A stretch of 64,000 nucleotides of DNA from Closterium sp. Naga37s-1 (lineage: Eukaryota > Streptophyta > Zygnematophyceae > Desmidiales > Closteriaceae): positions 1,103,501 to 1,167,500 of the forward strand of contig CANJKZ010000114.1 of assembly GCA_947471745.1 (NCBI GenBank). Reading direction: 5' to 3'. Each line of letters begins with the position of its first letter. The first letter of the stretch is position 1. The translations under genes were made by a program, and so were the position numbers. The notes beneath the pieces are model-generated. The model was not told where the DNA came from. It was given only the letters and a program-made list of their open reading frames with translations, and did no database searches. Positions 38,129 through 50,442 of this stretch are shown one piece after another.

Positions 38129-39731
38129 TTGGGAGGACCCAAACAGGGTGCCATGGCGGTTCAGGCTGATGAGGGAGATGATGAAGAGATGGCTTTTTGC
38201 TTCTTCACACCCTTGCCCGGAGAACCAGCCACATTGGAGGAGGCACTCAATGGGCCTAAGAAGGAAGAGTGGAAGGCTGCCATGGATGTGGAGTTCAACA
38301 GTCTCATTGAGAATGGGACTTTGGAGATTGTTGAGCTACCCGAAGGGCAACGGCCCATCAGTAGCAAGTGGGTCTTTAAAGTGAAGACGGATGCTGATGG
38401 AGCACAGGAGCCGTTCAAGAGCCGGTTGGTTGCCAAAGGGTTTCAGCAGAAAAAGAAGATCGACTTCAAGGCGATCTTTGCTTCTATGGCTTAGCCGATA
38501 ACATTGAGGACCCCGCTGGCGAGCGCAGCTGTGAAGGGATGGCATGTGAAGCAGATGGATATCACCACTGCATTCCTTAATAAAATACTGTTTGAGGATA
38601 TCTACATGAAGCAGCCCAATGGCTACGATGATGGTACCAATCGGGTGTGCAAGCTTAAGAAGGCTATCTATGACCTTAAGCCAGCAACCCAGATGCTGGT
38701 ACAAGAAGCTGGAGGAAGCTGCTGGCTGGAGGCTTCAAAACATCCCAAGCTGACCACAGCTTGTTCGTGCTCAAAGAGGGGGAGCAGCGGCACTTGCTGC
38801 TGGTGTATGTCGATGACATACTGCTCTTCTCAAAAGCTGTTGGTGGACAACTTCAAGTGCAAGATGCTTGGGGATGCCCATTATTACTTGGGGCTGCAGA
38901 TTGAGCGGGATGTCGAGAGGAAGTTGCTGAAAATGCATCATTCAAAGTACATATCTGGCGTGATGGAGCGTTATGGTGGGACTGGGGGTCGCACTGTGAT
39001 GAAGCTGTTTCCTGCAGGCTACAAGCTAAAGAAGGCAGCTGAGGACGATGATGTGTTCAAGGATGAGCAGCAGAATGAGTACCAATCACTCATTGGGAGT
39101 GTGATGATTGCAGCTGTGCATACGCGACCTGATGCTTCATTCAGAGCGGGGTAGCTGGCCAGAGTTCTGCAGCGGCCCACTGAGGAGCAGTTGGAGGTGG
39201 CAAAGCGCATGGTGCACTACCTAGGATCTACGACATTTGCTGGTGTTCAGTTTTCAGCTGCTGGCCAACTGAAACAGTTTGGAGCAGATGGGATCACGCC
39301 TGTAACCTTAAAGTTGTCGTGCTTCACCGACGCTACGTGGGCCTCGGAGGATGAGGATCAATCATCTGTGGGTGGCTACTCAGTCTTCGGCAGAGGCAAA
39401 GTACATGGCGATGCACCACGCCATCAAGGAGATTGTACTTGTAAGAAAGCTGCTGGAGGATATGGGAGCTGAACAGGAGGGACCTACACCAATTTTCTCC
39501 GACAGCGAGGGTGCTATTGGCATGGCCACTAATCCTATACTGAAGGGGCTGAACAAGCACATGAAGATTAAGTGGCATTGGGTGAGGCAGATGGTGAAGG
39601 AGGGGGTTGTTGAGCTTCACCATGTGAAGGCCACCAAGCAGGCTGCAGATTTTCTTACCAAGAGACTTCTTGAGAGCGCACATTGGAAGTGTGCTAAGAT
39701 GTGTGGCATGTCGTTGCACCAGTGTGTCTAG
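38129..39731 (+). pseudogene. Copia reverse transcriptase and RNase H, degenerate
   Basis: WKAAMDVEFNSL, WVFKVKTDADG, RLVAKGFQQK, MDITTAFLN, catalytic LLVYVDDILLFSK near 38800, then RNase H CFTDATWASEDEDQ, QSSAEAKYMA and TKQAADFLTKRL. Stops and frame changes at about 38492, 38690, 39152 and 39400. Confidence 0.85.
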
Positions 39732-39894
39732 CAATGTCATGGGTGCATGTGTATCAGTGTATGTGATGAGTTTGCATGCGTGTGAGTGTATCTGTATGCA
39801 GTCCGTTAGTCTGAGGGGGAGTTTGTTGTATGCACGTCAGTTTGAGTGCATGTCATCCTAACGTCCTGCTCGTGCGATTCATGCTTGCATTATT

Positions 39895-40937
39895 TGTCAA
39901 CAAGAGCTAGTTGTTGGCCCCGTCCTCGCTTCGGCGGAGCCGACTTCGTAGTCGAGTGTGCGGGGAGCGCAACCGACCAGCTGCAGCGGGCGACGCCGAC
40001 TTGGGCACGCAGGTCGACAAGCTTGGTCCACTTGCACGAGGCCACTGCACAGCCACCGACCTTGGGTAGCCGACGATCGACTTCTACCGGTGGTCGACGA
40101 TGGGGCTCGTCGACCTGGAAAGGACGCCCAATTCTGAGGGCGCCTGCTTGGGAGGTCGACTTGGGAGGTCGACCTGGGAGGGCGTCGACTTGGTGATGCC
40201 GACCTGGGGAAGCCGACTAGGTGCAGTCAGCGACCAGCAGGCCTGGTCGACCAGAAGTGGTCGACCTGGGGATGTGGCCGACTTCGTGCAGTCAGCAGAA
40301 GGTGGTCATCGACCAGGGTGGTCAACGGGCACGAGGAGCAGCACTTGGTCGACGTGGTTGCCCGGTCGACCAAGTTACCAGGGCGACGGGTCCTGCGAGT
40401 GTGCGCGACAGTCGCCCAGGTGGTTCTGGCGAAGCCGACCTCGGAGGTGGTATCCCGAGGTTGATGTGGCGGATCAGGTGCAGTCGTGCGCACGTGGTCA
40501 GCTTGGCGTCTGCGCTGTACACGTGACGAGGCACAGCTCACCAACCAGCTGCGAGCACCTGCAAAGCGGGTGCGCTGCTGTCATGCGGGTGCAACACTGT
40601 GCAGCTGCCTTGCTGCAGCGTTGGCACACTGTCGACTTGCAACGTTGGCAGGTCGCCACTTTGCACTGCTGGAGTGCGGTCGACCTTGCTGAGCTGGAAC
40701 GCGGTCGACCGTGCTGTGCTGGAGGTCGACATGCATGCTTGCTAGCATATGATGTAGTCTATTGCTGCTTTGCTTGTTCTTCTTTTGTTCACAACTTTTG
40801 CTAGTGAAACTCTTCCCAATTCTCCCCGTGAATGTGTGCGTAGAGAGAACACAAGCAAACACCAAAGAACGCTAAGATCCCTCTCACAACTGTGCCTTCC
40901 CCATAGCCTAGCTCCCGTTGTAGTAGTTATCTCCGCA
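39895..40937 (+). repeat. 5' LTR of the nested copia element
   Basis: 1043 bp. From about 39945 on it closely matches 46490-47488, but its first ~50 bp differ from the first ~155 bp of the 3' LTR apart from the TGTCAA end. GTCGAC is extremely frequent in it. Confidence 0.85.
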
Positions 40938-41038
40938 TGGTGCGGTGAGCGTGGACGGCCCCGCAACGATACCTGCAGACTAGTCGACTTAGGTGCACCT
41001 TACCTATTTTGTTCGTAGGTCGGCAGACCGTGTAAGCC

Positions 41039-42538
41039 ATGTCTCCCACCACGGGACAGCCCGTGTTGGCAGAGGATATGCTTGAGTCACGGTTAGTTGA
41101 TGCGAGGAGACGCCACGAGGCTGGCGAGTACGGGACGACCCTCCCCTTGGAGGTCGTCGAGCTGGGTATCCGCGCAAAGTGGGCGACGGAACACCCCTCC
41201 CAACCAGGTTCTCATCGACCGGTGCAGAACGAGGGCGGCGTCGACGAGGAGGTCGGCGGTGGTGACCAAGTCGGCAGCAGTGGGAGAGGCACCTCAAGGC
41301 AGAGAGGATTGATTCACGCCGGTGAAGTCGGCGGCGTTCAGGCACGAGGGCTGCAGTCGTCGGCGGTTGCAGGCACCTTGCAAGGTGACGTTGGAGGACG
41401 TCGAAGCAGTGTGACGCCTGCGTCGGCGACTCACGTGACGGCGGGCGGGAGAGCGCCGACGTACGGCTACTTCAAATTCATGCCGGACAAGATCGCTGTT
41501 CCCGTGCCGCTGGTAGGTCGACATGACCTCCTCACCGGGAAGGAGGCCATCGAGCCCCAGCTGGAGATGGCTGGCCTGATGTGCTTCGCTGACGGCAGCG
41601 TGGAGACGCCGCCAGAGTCCAACGCCGAGCTGCGTGCCGAGTTTCGCGCCGTGCACCTGCTGACCTTCATGGTCATCTCGCGGTGCTGCTCGCGGGTGGT
41701 GCAGATCGCCCTGAAGTCGAGCCGGAGTTTCTTGGACGCCGCCCACCAGGTGTGGCAGTTCATCACGTCGACGTACAAGGTCACCGACGACCTGTACATC
41801 GGCCAGATAGAGGAGCAGATGACGCACCTGAGGATGGGCGAGTAGGAGTCGGCGACCGACTATTGCAACCCAGCTCGGCGGCTCCTTGCCAACATGCGGA
41901 TGGCCGGCGTCACCTACTCGACGGCGTCATACATCACGCACGTCGTCAAGGGGCTCCCGAGCGGCTACAATCTAATGCGCTGACTGCTGGTGGTGCCGGG
42001 CACGCGGGAGTCGCTCAACGAGGACACCCTGACCTCGTACATCCTCAGGGACGAGGCGATGCAGGAGGCCGAGAGGTCCACGGAGCTCCTGCCACAGGCG
42101 AACTACGTCGCCCCGACAAAGCAAGGAAGTCGGCTGGAGCAACGCGGCAAGCCTGGCGGCGGTGGTAGCGGAGGTGGGAGGCCGGCCAAGGACGCTGACA
42201 AGGCGAAGTCGGCTAAGGATGGCGGTCGTGGAGGCGGAGGTCGGCGTTGGGAGTGTTGGCTGTGCGGCGACCCCGACCACCTCTCATTCGAGTGTCCTGA
42301 CCGCGAGGACTCCGACGGCGACGACACCAAGGGAGGCCGCGGGAGGTCGGCTGGTCGTCGTCCACGTCGGAAGAGTAAGCCGCGCAAGGAGAGGCAGTCG
42401 ACCAAGTCGACAACGGCGAAGGAAGCCGGCTCCTCCTCTGGTGGCAAGGGGCGAGGCGACGGGGAGGCGCCGTGCTCGCTGGTCGGCGTCGTGGAGTCGA
42501 CCGTCTCGCTGGCACCGGAGGCCGGCGAGGACTTCTAG
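41039..42538 (+). pseudogene. Nested copia gag with zinc knuckle
   Basis: Starts MSPTTGQPVLAEDMLESRL. Gag core includes FLDAAHQVWQFITSTYK and, beyond a TAG (41843) and a TGA (about 41983), EDTLTSYILRDEAM. The zinc knuckle is CWLCGDPDHLSFEC near 42260. A further TAG is at 42536. Confidence 0.85.
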
Positions 42539-44326
42539 GCGGTGGCGGCAGCTGTGCAGGCGAACCCGGCAGTGGTCCTGCTCGACAGCGGCTGCTCGCA
42601 CCACTTGATGAGGACGAGGGAGGCCTTCGTCGACTTGGGGCCGAGCGGCGACGTCAAGCACATGCGCGGATTCAATGGGGCGCTGCAGGACGTCCAGGGC
42701 CGGGGCACCGACGCCTTGCAGGGAGTGGCCGGGCAGCAGGTGCTCATCCCCGACGTCCTCTACGTCCCCGGGGTGCATGCGAACTTGCTGTCAGCCGGCC
42801 AGCTGCAGGAGAGCGGCGTGAAGATGCAGGATGACGGCGACGGGATGCTGCTCGTCTCGGCGGCGGGGAACGTCCTCGGTCGGGCGAAGTACACCGGCCA
42901 TGTTCTCTGCACCGACCTTCGCCCTTGCTCGACGAAGTCGACATTGACACCGACTGCAGTGGTGGCTCTGCAGGCGATCGTCTCGGCGACGAAGTCGATG
43001 CCGGCCAGGTGGCATGCGAGGCTTGCGCACGTTGGCGTCGAGACCATCACGAGCTCGGCGAAGCACGAGGTTGCCACTAGTCTGGACATCAAGCCGTCGG
43101 CCGGCACCGACTCTCCGTGTGTCTCCTGCGTCGGTGGGAAGCTAGCATGGTACACCCTCCCCGACAAGGGCTCGAACGCCGACGACGCACTGGCTGTCGT
43201 GCACATCGACTTGTGCGGGCCGTTTCGGGTGGCTGCCAAGGACGGGAGCTTGTACTTCTTGCTGCTGAAGGACCGCAAGACCCACTACGTGTGGGTGAGG
43301 CCGGTCGTCAAGAAGCTCGACGTGCTGCGGGAGTTTGAGAAATGGCTTCTGGTGGCTGAGCGGCACACGAGGAAGTCAGTGCTGATGCTGCACTCTGAAC
43401 GAGGAGGGGAGTTCCTCGGGAAGCAGTTCACCAACTTCGTGGACAGCAAGGGCATCCTCCACGACCTCACCTTCCCATACACCCCGTAGCAGAACGGCAT
43501 GACGGAGCGGGAGATGAGGACCGTGGTCGAGTCGGTACGGACAATGCTGTTGCATATGGGCGTGCAACACCACTGGTGGCATCTCCCCCTACGGCAGGCC
43601 GTCTGGGTATGCAACTGCCTGGAGAGGTCGACTCTGCCACTGGGGACGACGCCGTTCCAGCTGCTGACCGGCAAGAAGCCTGACTTGACGCTGGCCCGTG
43701 TGTGGGGCTGCATGGCGCGGTTCCTGGTCCCCGAGCAGCAGCGTGGTGGTAAGCTGGCGCCGAAGGCCCGGTAGGGGCTTCATCTCGACGTGTCGGAGGA
43801 GAGCAAGGGCTGGGAGGTCCTTGACCTCACCGCCAACAGGGTGGTCACCACTCGGACGTGATGTTTTACGAGACCATGTCGCTGGAGGTGTGGAAGTCGG
43901 AGCACGGGCCAGCGTCGGGGCGAACGCAGGTCAACCCGCCGACGGACACCTCGACGGCGACTCTCCCTATGCTCGCGGAGGTCGGTGAGCCTGCTGATGA
44001 GGACGCTGAGGACGTCCTTTCCCCTCCCTCTCCTCCTGTCTCCCCACCCCTCTGGCGATGAGGGGAGCAGTGGGGCGTCGTTTGTGGCGCCGACTGGTGG
44101 CATTGCCGATGGCCGGCGTGACGTCAAGCAAGTCGGCGTTAGGCAGAAGCCGCCAACAACAAGGGAGCAGTGGGCCGAGGAGATGCAGCCGACTTTGTTG
44201 AAGTCGGTGAAGGAGGTGTCGGCAGGGAAGCCGCCGACAGGGGAGCAGCCTGCAGTGTCGCCGACTGGGGATCCGTCGGCGACTGGGCAGTCGGCAGGGG
44301 AGCCGACGACAGGGGAGAGGTTGTAG
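42539..44326 (+). pseudogene. Nested copia protease and integrase
   Basis: Protease LLDSGCSHHLMRT; pre-integrase WHARLAHVG ... CVSCVGGK; integrase HIDLCGP, LLKDRKTHYV and LHSERGGEF. The TPQQNG motif reads TP-stop-QNG because its first Gln is TAG at 43487. Further TAG codons at 43772 and 44324. Confidence 0.85.
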
Positions 44327-46195
44327 GCAGCCGACCTTGGAGCAGCAGGTCGGAGAGGACGGTGAATCCGGCGACGATGAAGGGGAGCAGTCGGCGGGCG
44401 AGGAGTCCACCGACAATGACGTGGTGGAGGTCACCACCGAGAAGCCTGAACTGCGACGTTCAGGTCGACTTCGGGGGCCGCCGGAGTGGCTGACCTACCA
44501 CGTGTGCCTGCCGCCGACCGCCTTCACCACGCTGCTCGACGACGCGGACGCCGACGTCGACCTGCCTAAGCTCGACCCCGACATGCACGCTGACCCCGAG
44601 CACCGCTGGGACATCGCCACGATGACGGTGAAGGAGGCGTTGGCGAGCTCGAAGGGCAAGGCGGTGAAGGCCGCCATGGATGAGGAGATCCGCAGATTCA
44701 TCGGCATGGGCACCTGGGAGCTGGTCGAACGCCCACGCGGGGTGAACATCATGAAGAACCGGTGGGTCCTGATGACCAAGCACCACGGCGACGACACGGT
44801 CGCTCGGGAGAAGTCGAGGCTGGTCGTGAAGGGCTTCACGCAGGTGTTGGCGCCGACTACGATGAGACGTACGCACCGGTCAGCAGCTACGTCACGCTGA
44901 GAATCTTCCTCACCATCGTCGCCGTCCTCGACCTCAACCTGATGCAGCTCGACATGAAGAACGCCTTCCTGCAAAGCAAGCTCGACAGGGTGTTGTACAT
45001 GTACCAGCCGGATTACTATGACGACGGGTCCGACCGGGTGTGCAAGCTGTTGAAGAGCCTGTACGGGCTGAAATAGTCGCCGCTGCTGTGGTACAAGGCG
45101 CTCGACGACGTGCTGGTCAGAGCCGACTGGAAGAAGAGCCAGGTCGACCAGACACTCTACTTCAAGGTCGGCGACGATGGAGTGACCTGCTGGGTGCTGG
45201 TCTACGTCGACGACATGCTCGCCGCCAGCAGCAGCACCGCGATGCTGAAGGAGCTGAAGGAGCTGATGGAGGCCGCCTTCGAGCTGCGCAAGATCTCGCC
45301 GGTCGAGAAGTACCTCGGGCTGGAGACGACAGGCCGGCGAGGAAGTTGTGGCTGCACCAGCAGAGCTACACCGACAAGCTGCGCATGCGTTTCATCGACG
45401 AGGAGCAGACCGGGCGGGTCCCGAAGACGCCGGTCTCTGTCGACGCCTACGCTAAGCTGATGTTCGACGACGAGGAGGCTCAGGAGCGTGAGGAGGAGGA
45501 GTACCGGCAGAAGGTCGGCTCGCTGCAGTTCGCGGCGACAACGACGAGGCCGAACATCGCCTTCGCCTGCAGTAAGCTGGGGAGCGGCCTCACGGTGAGG
45601 AGTGACCAGCACTGGCGCGCTGCCTCGCCTGCCTCGCCGCCCAGGAGACACCGCCCTGGAGTTCGGCGGTGGAGCAGAGTCGCTGAAGCTGATCGGCTAC
45701 GTGGATGCCGACGACGCCGGCGACAAGCAGAACCGGACGAGCACGGGCGGCTACGTGTTCGTCTTCGGAGGGGCCGCCGTCTCTTGGTCGAGCCAACGCA
45801 TCAAGTGTGCGACGCTATCGTCGACCGAGTTGGAGTACGTGGTGGCCACCGAGGCCGGCAAGGAGGGACGCCGACTTCGCTTCCTCCTTGCAGAGTTCCG
45901 GCTGTTGGACGTCGGGACGCCAACGGTCCTTCGTGTGGACAACACGTCGGCCATCACGGTTGCAGAGGGCTTGGGGCTGCAGGGCGACCTCAAGCACATG
46001 GAGCGGCGTTATGCCTGCTTGCAGCACATGGTGAAGCGCGGGAAGTTCACGCTGAAGTACATCCCGACCACCGAGCAGCCGGCCGACTTCCTGACGAAGG
46101 CACTGCACTTTCCGGCCCTCAACCGGTGCTCCGTCGCAATCGGCCAAGTACGCCTGGCCGACGTCGGCGGCGGTGACGACGACGTGCAGCAGTAG
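44327..46195 (+). pseudogene. Nested copia reverse transcriptase and RNase H
   Basis: WVLMTKHHGDD, SRLVVKGFTQ, LDMKNAFLQSKL, then SLYGLK-stop-SP (TAG at 45074 where Gln is usual), catalytic LVYVDDMLAAS near 45200, RNase H YVDADDAGDKQNR, SSTELEYV and EQPADFLTKAL. Frame changes near 44860, 45330 and 45600. Confidence 0.85.
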
Positions 46196-46337
46196 GTGCC
46201 ATGCCTTCTTGCATGGCTGGTGCGGTGACCGGCGTGCTGTGTGTTGTGTGCACGTCAATGAGCTATTCTCTGAGTGGTGCTGCCGTGTGGGCCGGAGGCC
46301 CAAGCGTGAACGCGGCAGCGGAGTGTCAACGGGAGTC

Positions 46338-47488
46338 TGTCAAACTATAATTGTTCTAGTTTGTTAGTTTAGTCTAGGTGTTACACTGAGTTATGCTGAA
46401 GAGGGTATAACCCCCCTAGGGTTTGCTATATCCTCCCTTATACTGCTTGTTTCTACTCATCAATTCTTCCAATTCTATCTTAGACAGAGCCGACTTCGTA
46501 GTCGGGTGTGCGGGGAGCGCAGCCGACCAGCTGCAGTGGGCGACGCCGACTTGGGCACGCAGGTCGACAAGCTTGGTCCGCTTGCACGAGGCCACTGCAC
46601 AGCCACCGACCTTGGGTAGCCGGCGGCCGGCTTCTACCGGTGGTCGACGGTGGGGCTCGTCGACCTGGAAAGGACACCGACTTCTGAGGGCGCCTACTTG
46701 GGAGGTCGACTTGGGAGGTCGACCTGGGAGGGCGTCGACTTGGTGATGCCGACCTGGGGAAGCCGACTAGGTGCAATCGGCGACCAGCAGGCCTGGTCGA
46801 CCAGAAGTGGTCGACCTGGGGATGTGGCCGACTTCGTGCAGTCAGCAGAAGGTGGTCATCGACCAGGGTGGTCGACGGGCACGAGGAGTAGCACTTGGTC
46901 GATGTGGTTGCCCGGTCGACCAAGTTACCTGGGCGACGGGTCCTGCGAGGGTGCACGACAGTCGCCCAGGTGGTTCTGGCGAAGCCGACCTCGGAGGTGG
47001 TATCCCGAGGTCGATGTGGCGGATCAGGTGCAGTCGTGCGCACGGTGGTCATCTTGGCGTCTGCGCTGTACACGTGACGAGGCACAGCTCGCCAACCACC
47101 TGCGAGCACCTGCAAAACGGGTGCGCTGCTGTCATGCGGGTGCAACGCTGTGCAGCCGCCTTGCTGCAGCGTTGGCACACCGTCGAGTTGCAACGTTGGC
47201 AAGTCGCCACTTTGCACTGCTGGAGTGCGGTCGACCTTGCTGAGCTGGAACGGGGTCGACCGTGCTGTGCTGGAGGCCGACCTGCATGCTTGCTAGCATC
47301 TGATGTAGTCTATTGTTGCTTTGCTTGTTCTACTTTTGTTTCCAACTTTTGCTAGTGAAACTCTTCCCAATTCTCCCCGTGAATGTATGCGTAAAGAAAA
47401 TACGAGAAAACGCCAAGGAACGCTATGATCCCTCTCACAACTGTGTCTTCCCCATAGTCTAGCTCCCGTTGTAGTAGTTATCTCCGCA
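46338..47488 (+). repeat. 3' LTR of the nested copia element
   Basis: 1151 bp, TGTCAAACTATAATTG ... CTCCGCA, followed by TTATT and the resumed host LTR. Confidence 0.88.
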
Positions 47489-47976
47489 TTATTTGCAGGA
47501 CCATATATCATTAAGCATGGCTGTTGGATTCTATCACCTCTATGTTTTTCTCCAAGTCTAAATGCTTGATCGCGCAGGAGAAATCCAGAGCTTTATAACG
47601 ATACCAAGATCGCTATATTCCGACCAAGATCGCCCAAGTTACAATATTTCCAGGATTTGGGAAATTTTATCTTGATTTGGGATATTATCTATTTGGGCGA
47701 TTACTTGGGTCAGGGATATTTGGTTGGGTGGTTAGGAAGGCAACATTGACTTTTGGATTGGGGTGGCTAGAAGTTTCTAGCATGGGTTGCAAATGTTGCT
47801 ACATCTAGGCAAAATCCAGATGGATTGAATTTTGCATGTGACACCTCAAGAACTTCATGATGAGGGTTGCATCTTTGATACTACGAAGGTTTCTACCATC
47901 CTTCCCTAGCATTTGGAGAGCCCTTCCCTCACAAGGTTTTCTTGAAACCCCCAACTCCTATGATTCCATTCAAATC

Positions 47977-48850
47977 TATGAATCCTATGATCACCACCGT
48001 CGTTCACCTGCACATGATACCAGTAGCAATCATAAGCGACCGCGACACAAAGTATACAAGCAACTTCTAGAGAAACCTGTGGCAACAGTTCGTCACCCGA
48101 CTTCAGTTCAGTTCATCGTACCACCCCAAAACCGACGGACAGACCGAGCGCACCAATCAAACCATGGAGCAGCTGATCCGCACCACGTGTGGCGATGTGA
48201 CGACCTGGGAGCAGCAACAGCCACTCATCGAGTTCGCCTATAACAGCTCGACATCCGCCACCACCCAAGAGCCGCTTTTTTACCTCATTTACAGACAGAA
48301 CCCTACGGTACCTATGACGCCGAATCCCGACAACCTCGTCCCACGTGCACAACAATTTGTCGAAGTACTACAAGCAGCCCAGACCCGGGCAGCAGACGCA
48401 ATAAAATTATCAAACATCATCGCTAAGCGTAACGCCGACCGCCACAGTCGCCCCGTCACTTACCAACCCGATGACCTGGTTTTGTTCGACAGTGAGAACC
48501 TCCGCCTACCAATAACTCCAAAATTACGCCCCAGATAGTGCGGGCCATTTCGCATAAGCCACATGATTACCCCCATAACATTACACCTCCTCCTCCCTGC
48601 TAACTGGTACGTCAGCCCATCTTTCCACGTCAGTCTCCTCCGCCCTTACGTCCTATGAACGAGTCAATTGCCACGCAGCCGACCATCCAGCATGACCCAA
48701 CCGCCCACCGAACCAATCATCGCGCCCGAAAAAATATTAAGTCATCGAGTACGCGATCCACGTGGGGCCCAACGCGGTCCCCTGGTCATAATCGAAAACC
48801 ACCCCGTCCTCACCGAGTATCTGCGCAGCCGAAATTTCCGCGACATCCAC
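47977..48850 (+). pseudogene. Ty3/gypsy integrase fragment
   Basis: PVAIISDRDTKYTSNF, then across frameshifts [66 protein letters not shown] and a decayed chromodomain-side end (PEKILSHRVRDPRG ... RNFRDIHALS). Same family as the fragment at 23.5-24.3 kb but opposite strand. Confidence 0.85.
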
Positions 48851-48873
48851 GCGCTTTCATAAGGGCCTCCCTT

Positions 48874-48919
48874 GGGGGGGGGGAGGGGGGGGGGGGGGGG
48901 GGTGGGGGGGGGGGGTGGG
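48874..48919. repeat. Poly-G run with few interruptions
   Basis: About 40 G with a few A/T between the Ty3 integrase end and its LTR, in the purine-tract position. Unlikely to be exact in the assembly. Confidence 0.85.
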
Positions 48920-48922
48920 TAG

Positions 48923-49262
48923 TGTAAGGAAATAACTTGTCCTCACTCCGCATCACAATGCATACCGCGTACATCACTATTCCAGCCACAGCACCCGCAT
49001 AGTCTCCCGTTACCACCTCGCGACACTCGCCTCGATACGGTTCCCGCCATCACAACCATCGCGCATAAAACACCCGGTTCGGCTGGTAACCGGCGGCCCA
49101 GCCCTACGCCTCAACATTTCCCAACCTCGACGCTAGGCCCGTAGGGTATTCTTCGCGAGCACGTTACAGTTACCAATTGCTTTCACTGTTTAACACTCGC
49201 CCAGTATATTGTTTGCTTCGATAGTGCAATTTTAGCTCGCTCACTTAATTGCACTCGTAACA
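48923..49262 (+). repeat. Ty3/gypsy 3' LTR
   Basis: 340 bp, TGTAAGGAAATAAC ... ACTCGTAACA. Diverged relative of the LTRs at 23137 and 31799. Its partner is not the LTR at 33596, and no matching target duplication is seen. Confidence 0.8.
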
Positions 49263-49754
49263 ATACGCACACAAATGTTCTCGTCTACAATCCGACAAAA
49301 AAATACGCGCGGCGCGGGATTATGTGTCAAAACTTACTGTGCCCCTGGCAAACGGGACTATATTATAAATTTCCGAAAGAATTACTACAGCACATGTTTT
49401 TGCTTCGCTGAAGTTTTTTTTTGCCGATTGTCATTATTCGTATATCCGTACCGCGCTCACTTCAACTTCCCATCGCGCGGTTCTCCGCGTCGACCATTGT
49501 CGCATGACTGAAGGGCAGAAGTAAACAAATCTCCACGCCAGTTGATGGTTTAGGGCGCATTAATTCTATGGTTTGATGGTTTTCCCTATGGGATTTTTTG
49601 TTTTGTTTTTGCGGGCAACGAGCGTCATGACATGCCACCGTCGAGCGTGATGGGAACCGCGCGATGTGAAGTATATTTGAGCGCGCCCCAGATGTACACA
49701 CAAATGACAGAATACAATAAAACTTATACAAGAAAAACCGCATGCAAATTAATT
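49263..49754. other. Intergenic, no gene seen
   Basis: AT-richer sequence after the Ty3 LTR. No exon, repeat or RNA gene recognised. Confidence 0.5.
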
Positions 49755-50359
49755 TCCGTGAATGTTGGGATCCTTCAAATCTTCGAGAAACTCGGGGTCC
49801 TCCGATTGGCTGCGGAACAGATTCATGCACAGGGGACTATAGAGGAGGGGCTACAGCTAGGACTTATCGGAAAAATATACTCAGATCTGGAAAATTGACT
49901 CTAAACTGGAATTTCTGTATCTTGCACATGGCCCTGCTGACTCAGTAAACGGAAATTCAGAATCCAACGCAACACTAGGCGAATGCGTTGGGAATAGTCC
50001 AGCCACAGTCAAGCCGGGTCAACTCCTCTCCCGCAAGGTGGGGTGAACGCGGCAAGTCACCTGGATCACCTTCCACCACCCTTCCTCCCCCCTTCCCCCC
50101 TTCTTTCTCCCCGCAAACACAGTGTGTGTTGTCGCTGTGCTTTTTGTGTCAATAATTTCATCACATCGGACTCCCACCACCCACGGTAAGCAAGCACTCG
50201 CACAGGGACCGCCAAATTCCAGCTTCCAAGTTCATCGCCTCTCTTTATTCTCACAAGCCCTGTCTCCAACAGTAAGCTTTCCTCCGTTGTGCATCTCGTA
50301 AGGAAGTTCCTTTCCCAGCCATCCTCCTCGCAAGATACGCCGCTATCGTCAACCGCCAT
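49755..50359 (-). CDS. Possible two-exon hypothetical gene
   Basis: Weak candidate. An open stretch from a Met at 50359 down to about 50080 encodes a mixed hydrophilic sequence (MAVDDSGVSCEEDGWERN ...) with plant-like composition. A possible last exon at about 49812-49755 follows an acceptor (TTCCGCAG) and reads SEDPEFLEDLKDPNIHGN then TAA. The joining donor is not identified and no family is recognised. If real, it is divergent from the LRR gene with only about 80 bp between start codons. Confidence 0.22.
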
Positions 50360-50442
50360 TCGTAGACGCCTCTACTGTACTGTCGGTCGCGAGTGAAATC
50401 CCGGTCTTCGGACCCTCTTCATACCGGTCCGCTACTACATCC

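Larger units (their letters stand above)
39895..47488 (+). mobile_element. Ty1/copia element with long LTRs, nested in a copia LTR
   Basis: 7594 bp, TGTCAAC ... CTCCGCA, with target duplication TTATT at 39890-39894 and 47489-47493. LTRs 39895-40937 and 46338-47488. Gag-pol at 41039-46195 is interrupted by about seven stops (mostly TAG) and some frame changes. It sits inside the 3' LTR of the older copia element. Confidence 0.92.
34333..47976 (+). mobile_element. Degenerate Ty1/copia element with another copia in its 3' LTR
   Basis: 5' LTR 34333-35099, primer binding site TGGTATCAGAGCTGG at 35102, gag-pol to about 39731, purine tract (TGAGGGGGAGTT) at 39811, then a 3' LTR beginning at 39824. 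That LTR is interrupted at 39894 by a second copia element and resumes at 47494. It loses similarity to the 5' LTR after about 47976, so its last ~190 bp are missing. Coding regions have several stops and frameshifts. Confidence 0.85.

Noticed and set aside
41039-46195. Reassignment of TAG to glutamine
   Set aside because: TAG appears at conserved Gln positions only in decayed elements. Host models for SPP and the small coiled-coil gene end naturally at TAG, so C-to-T decay is simpler.
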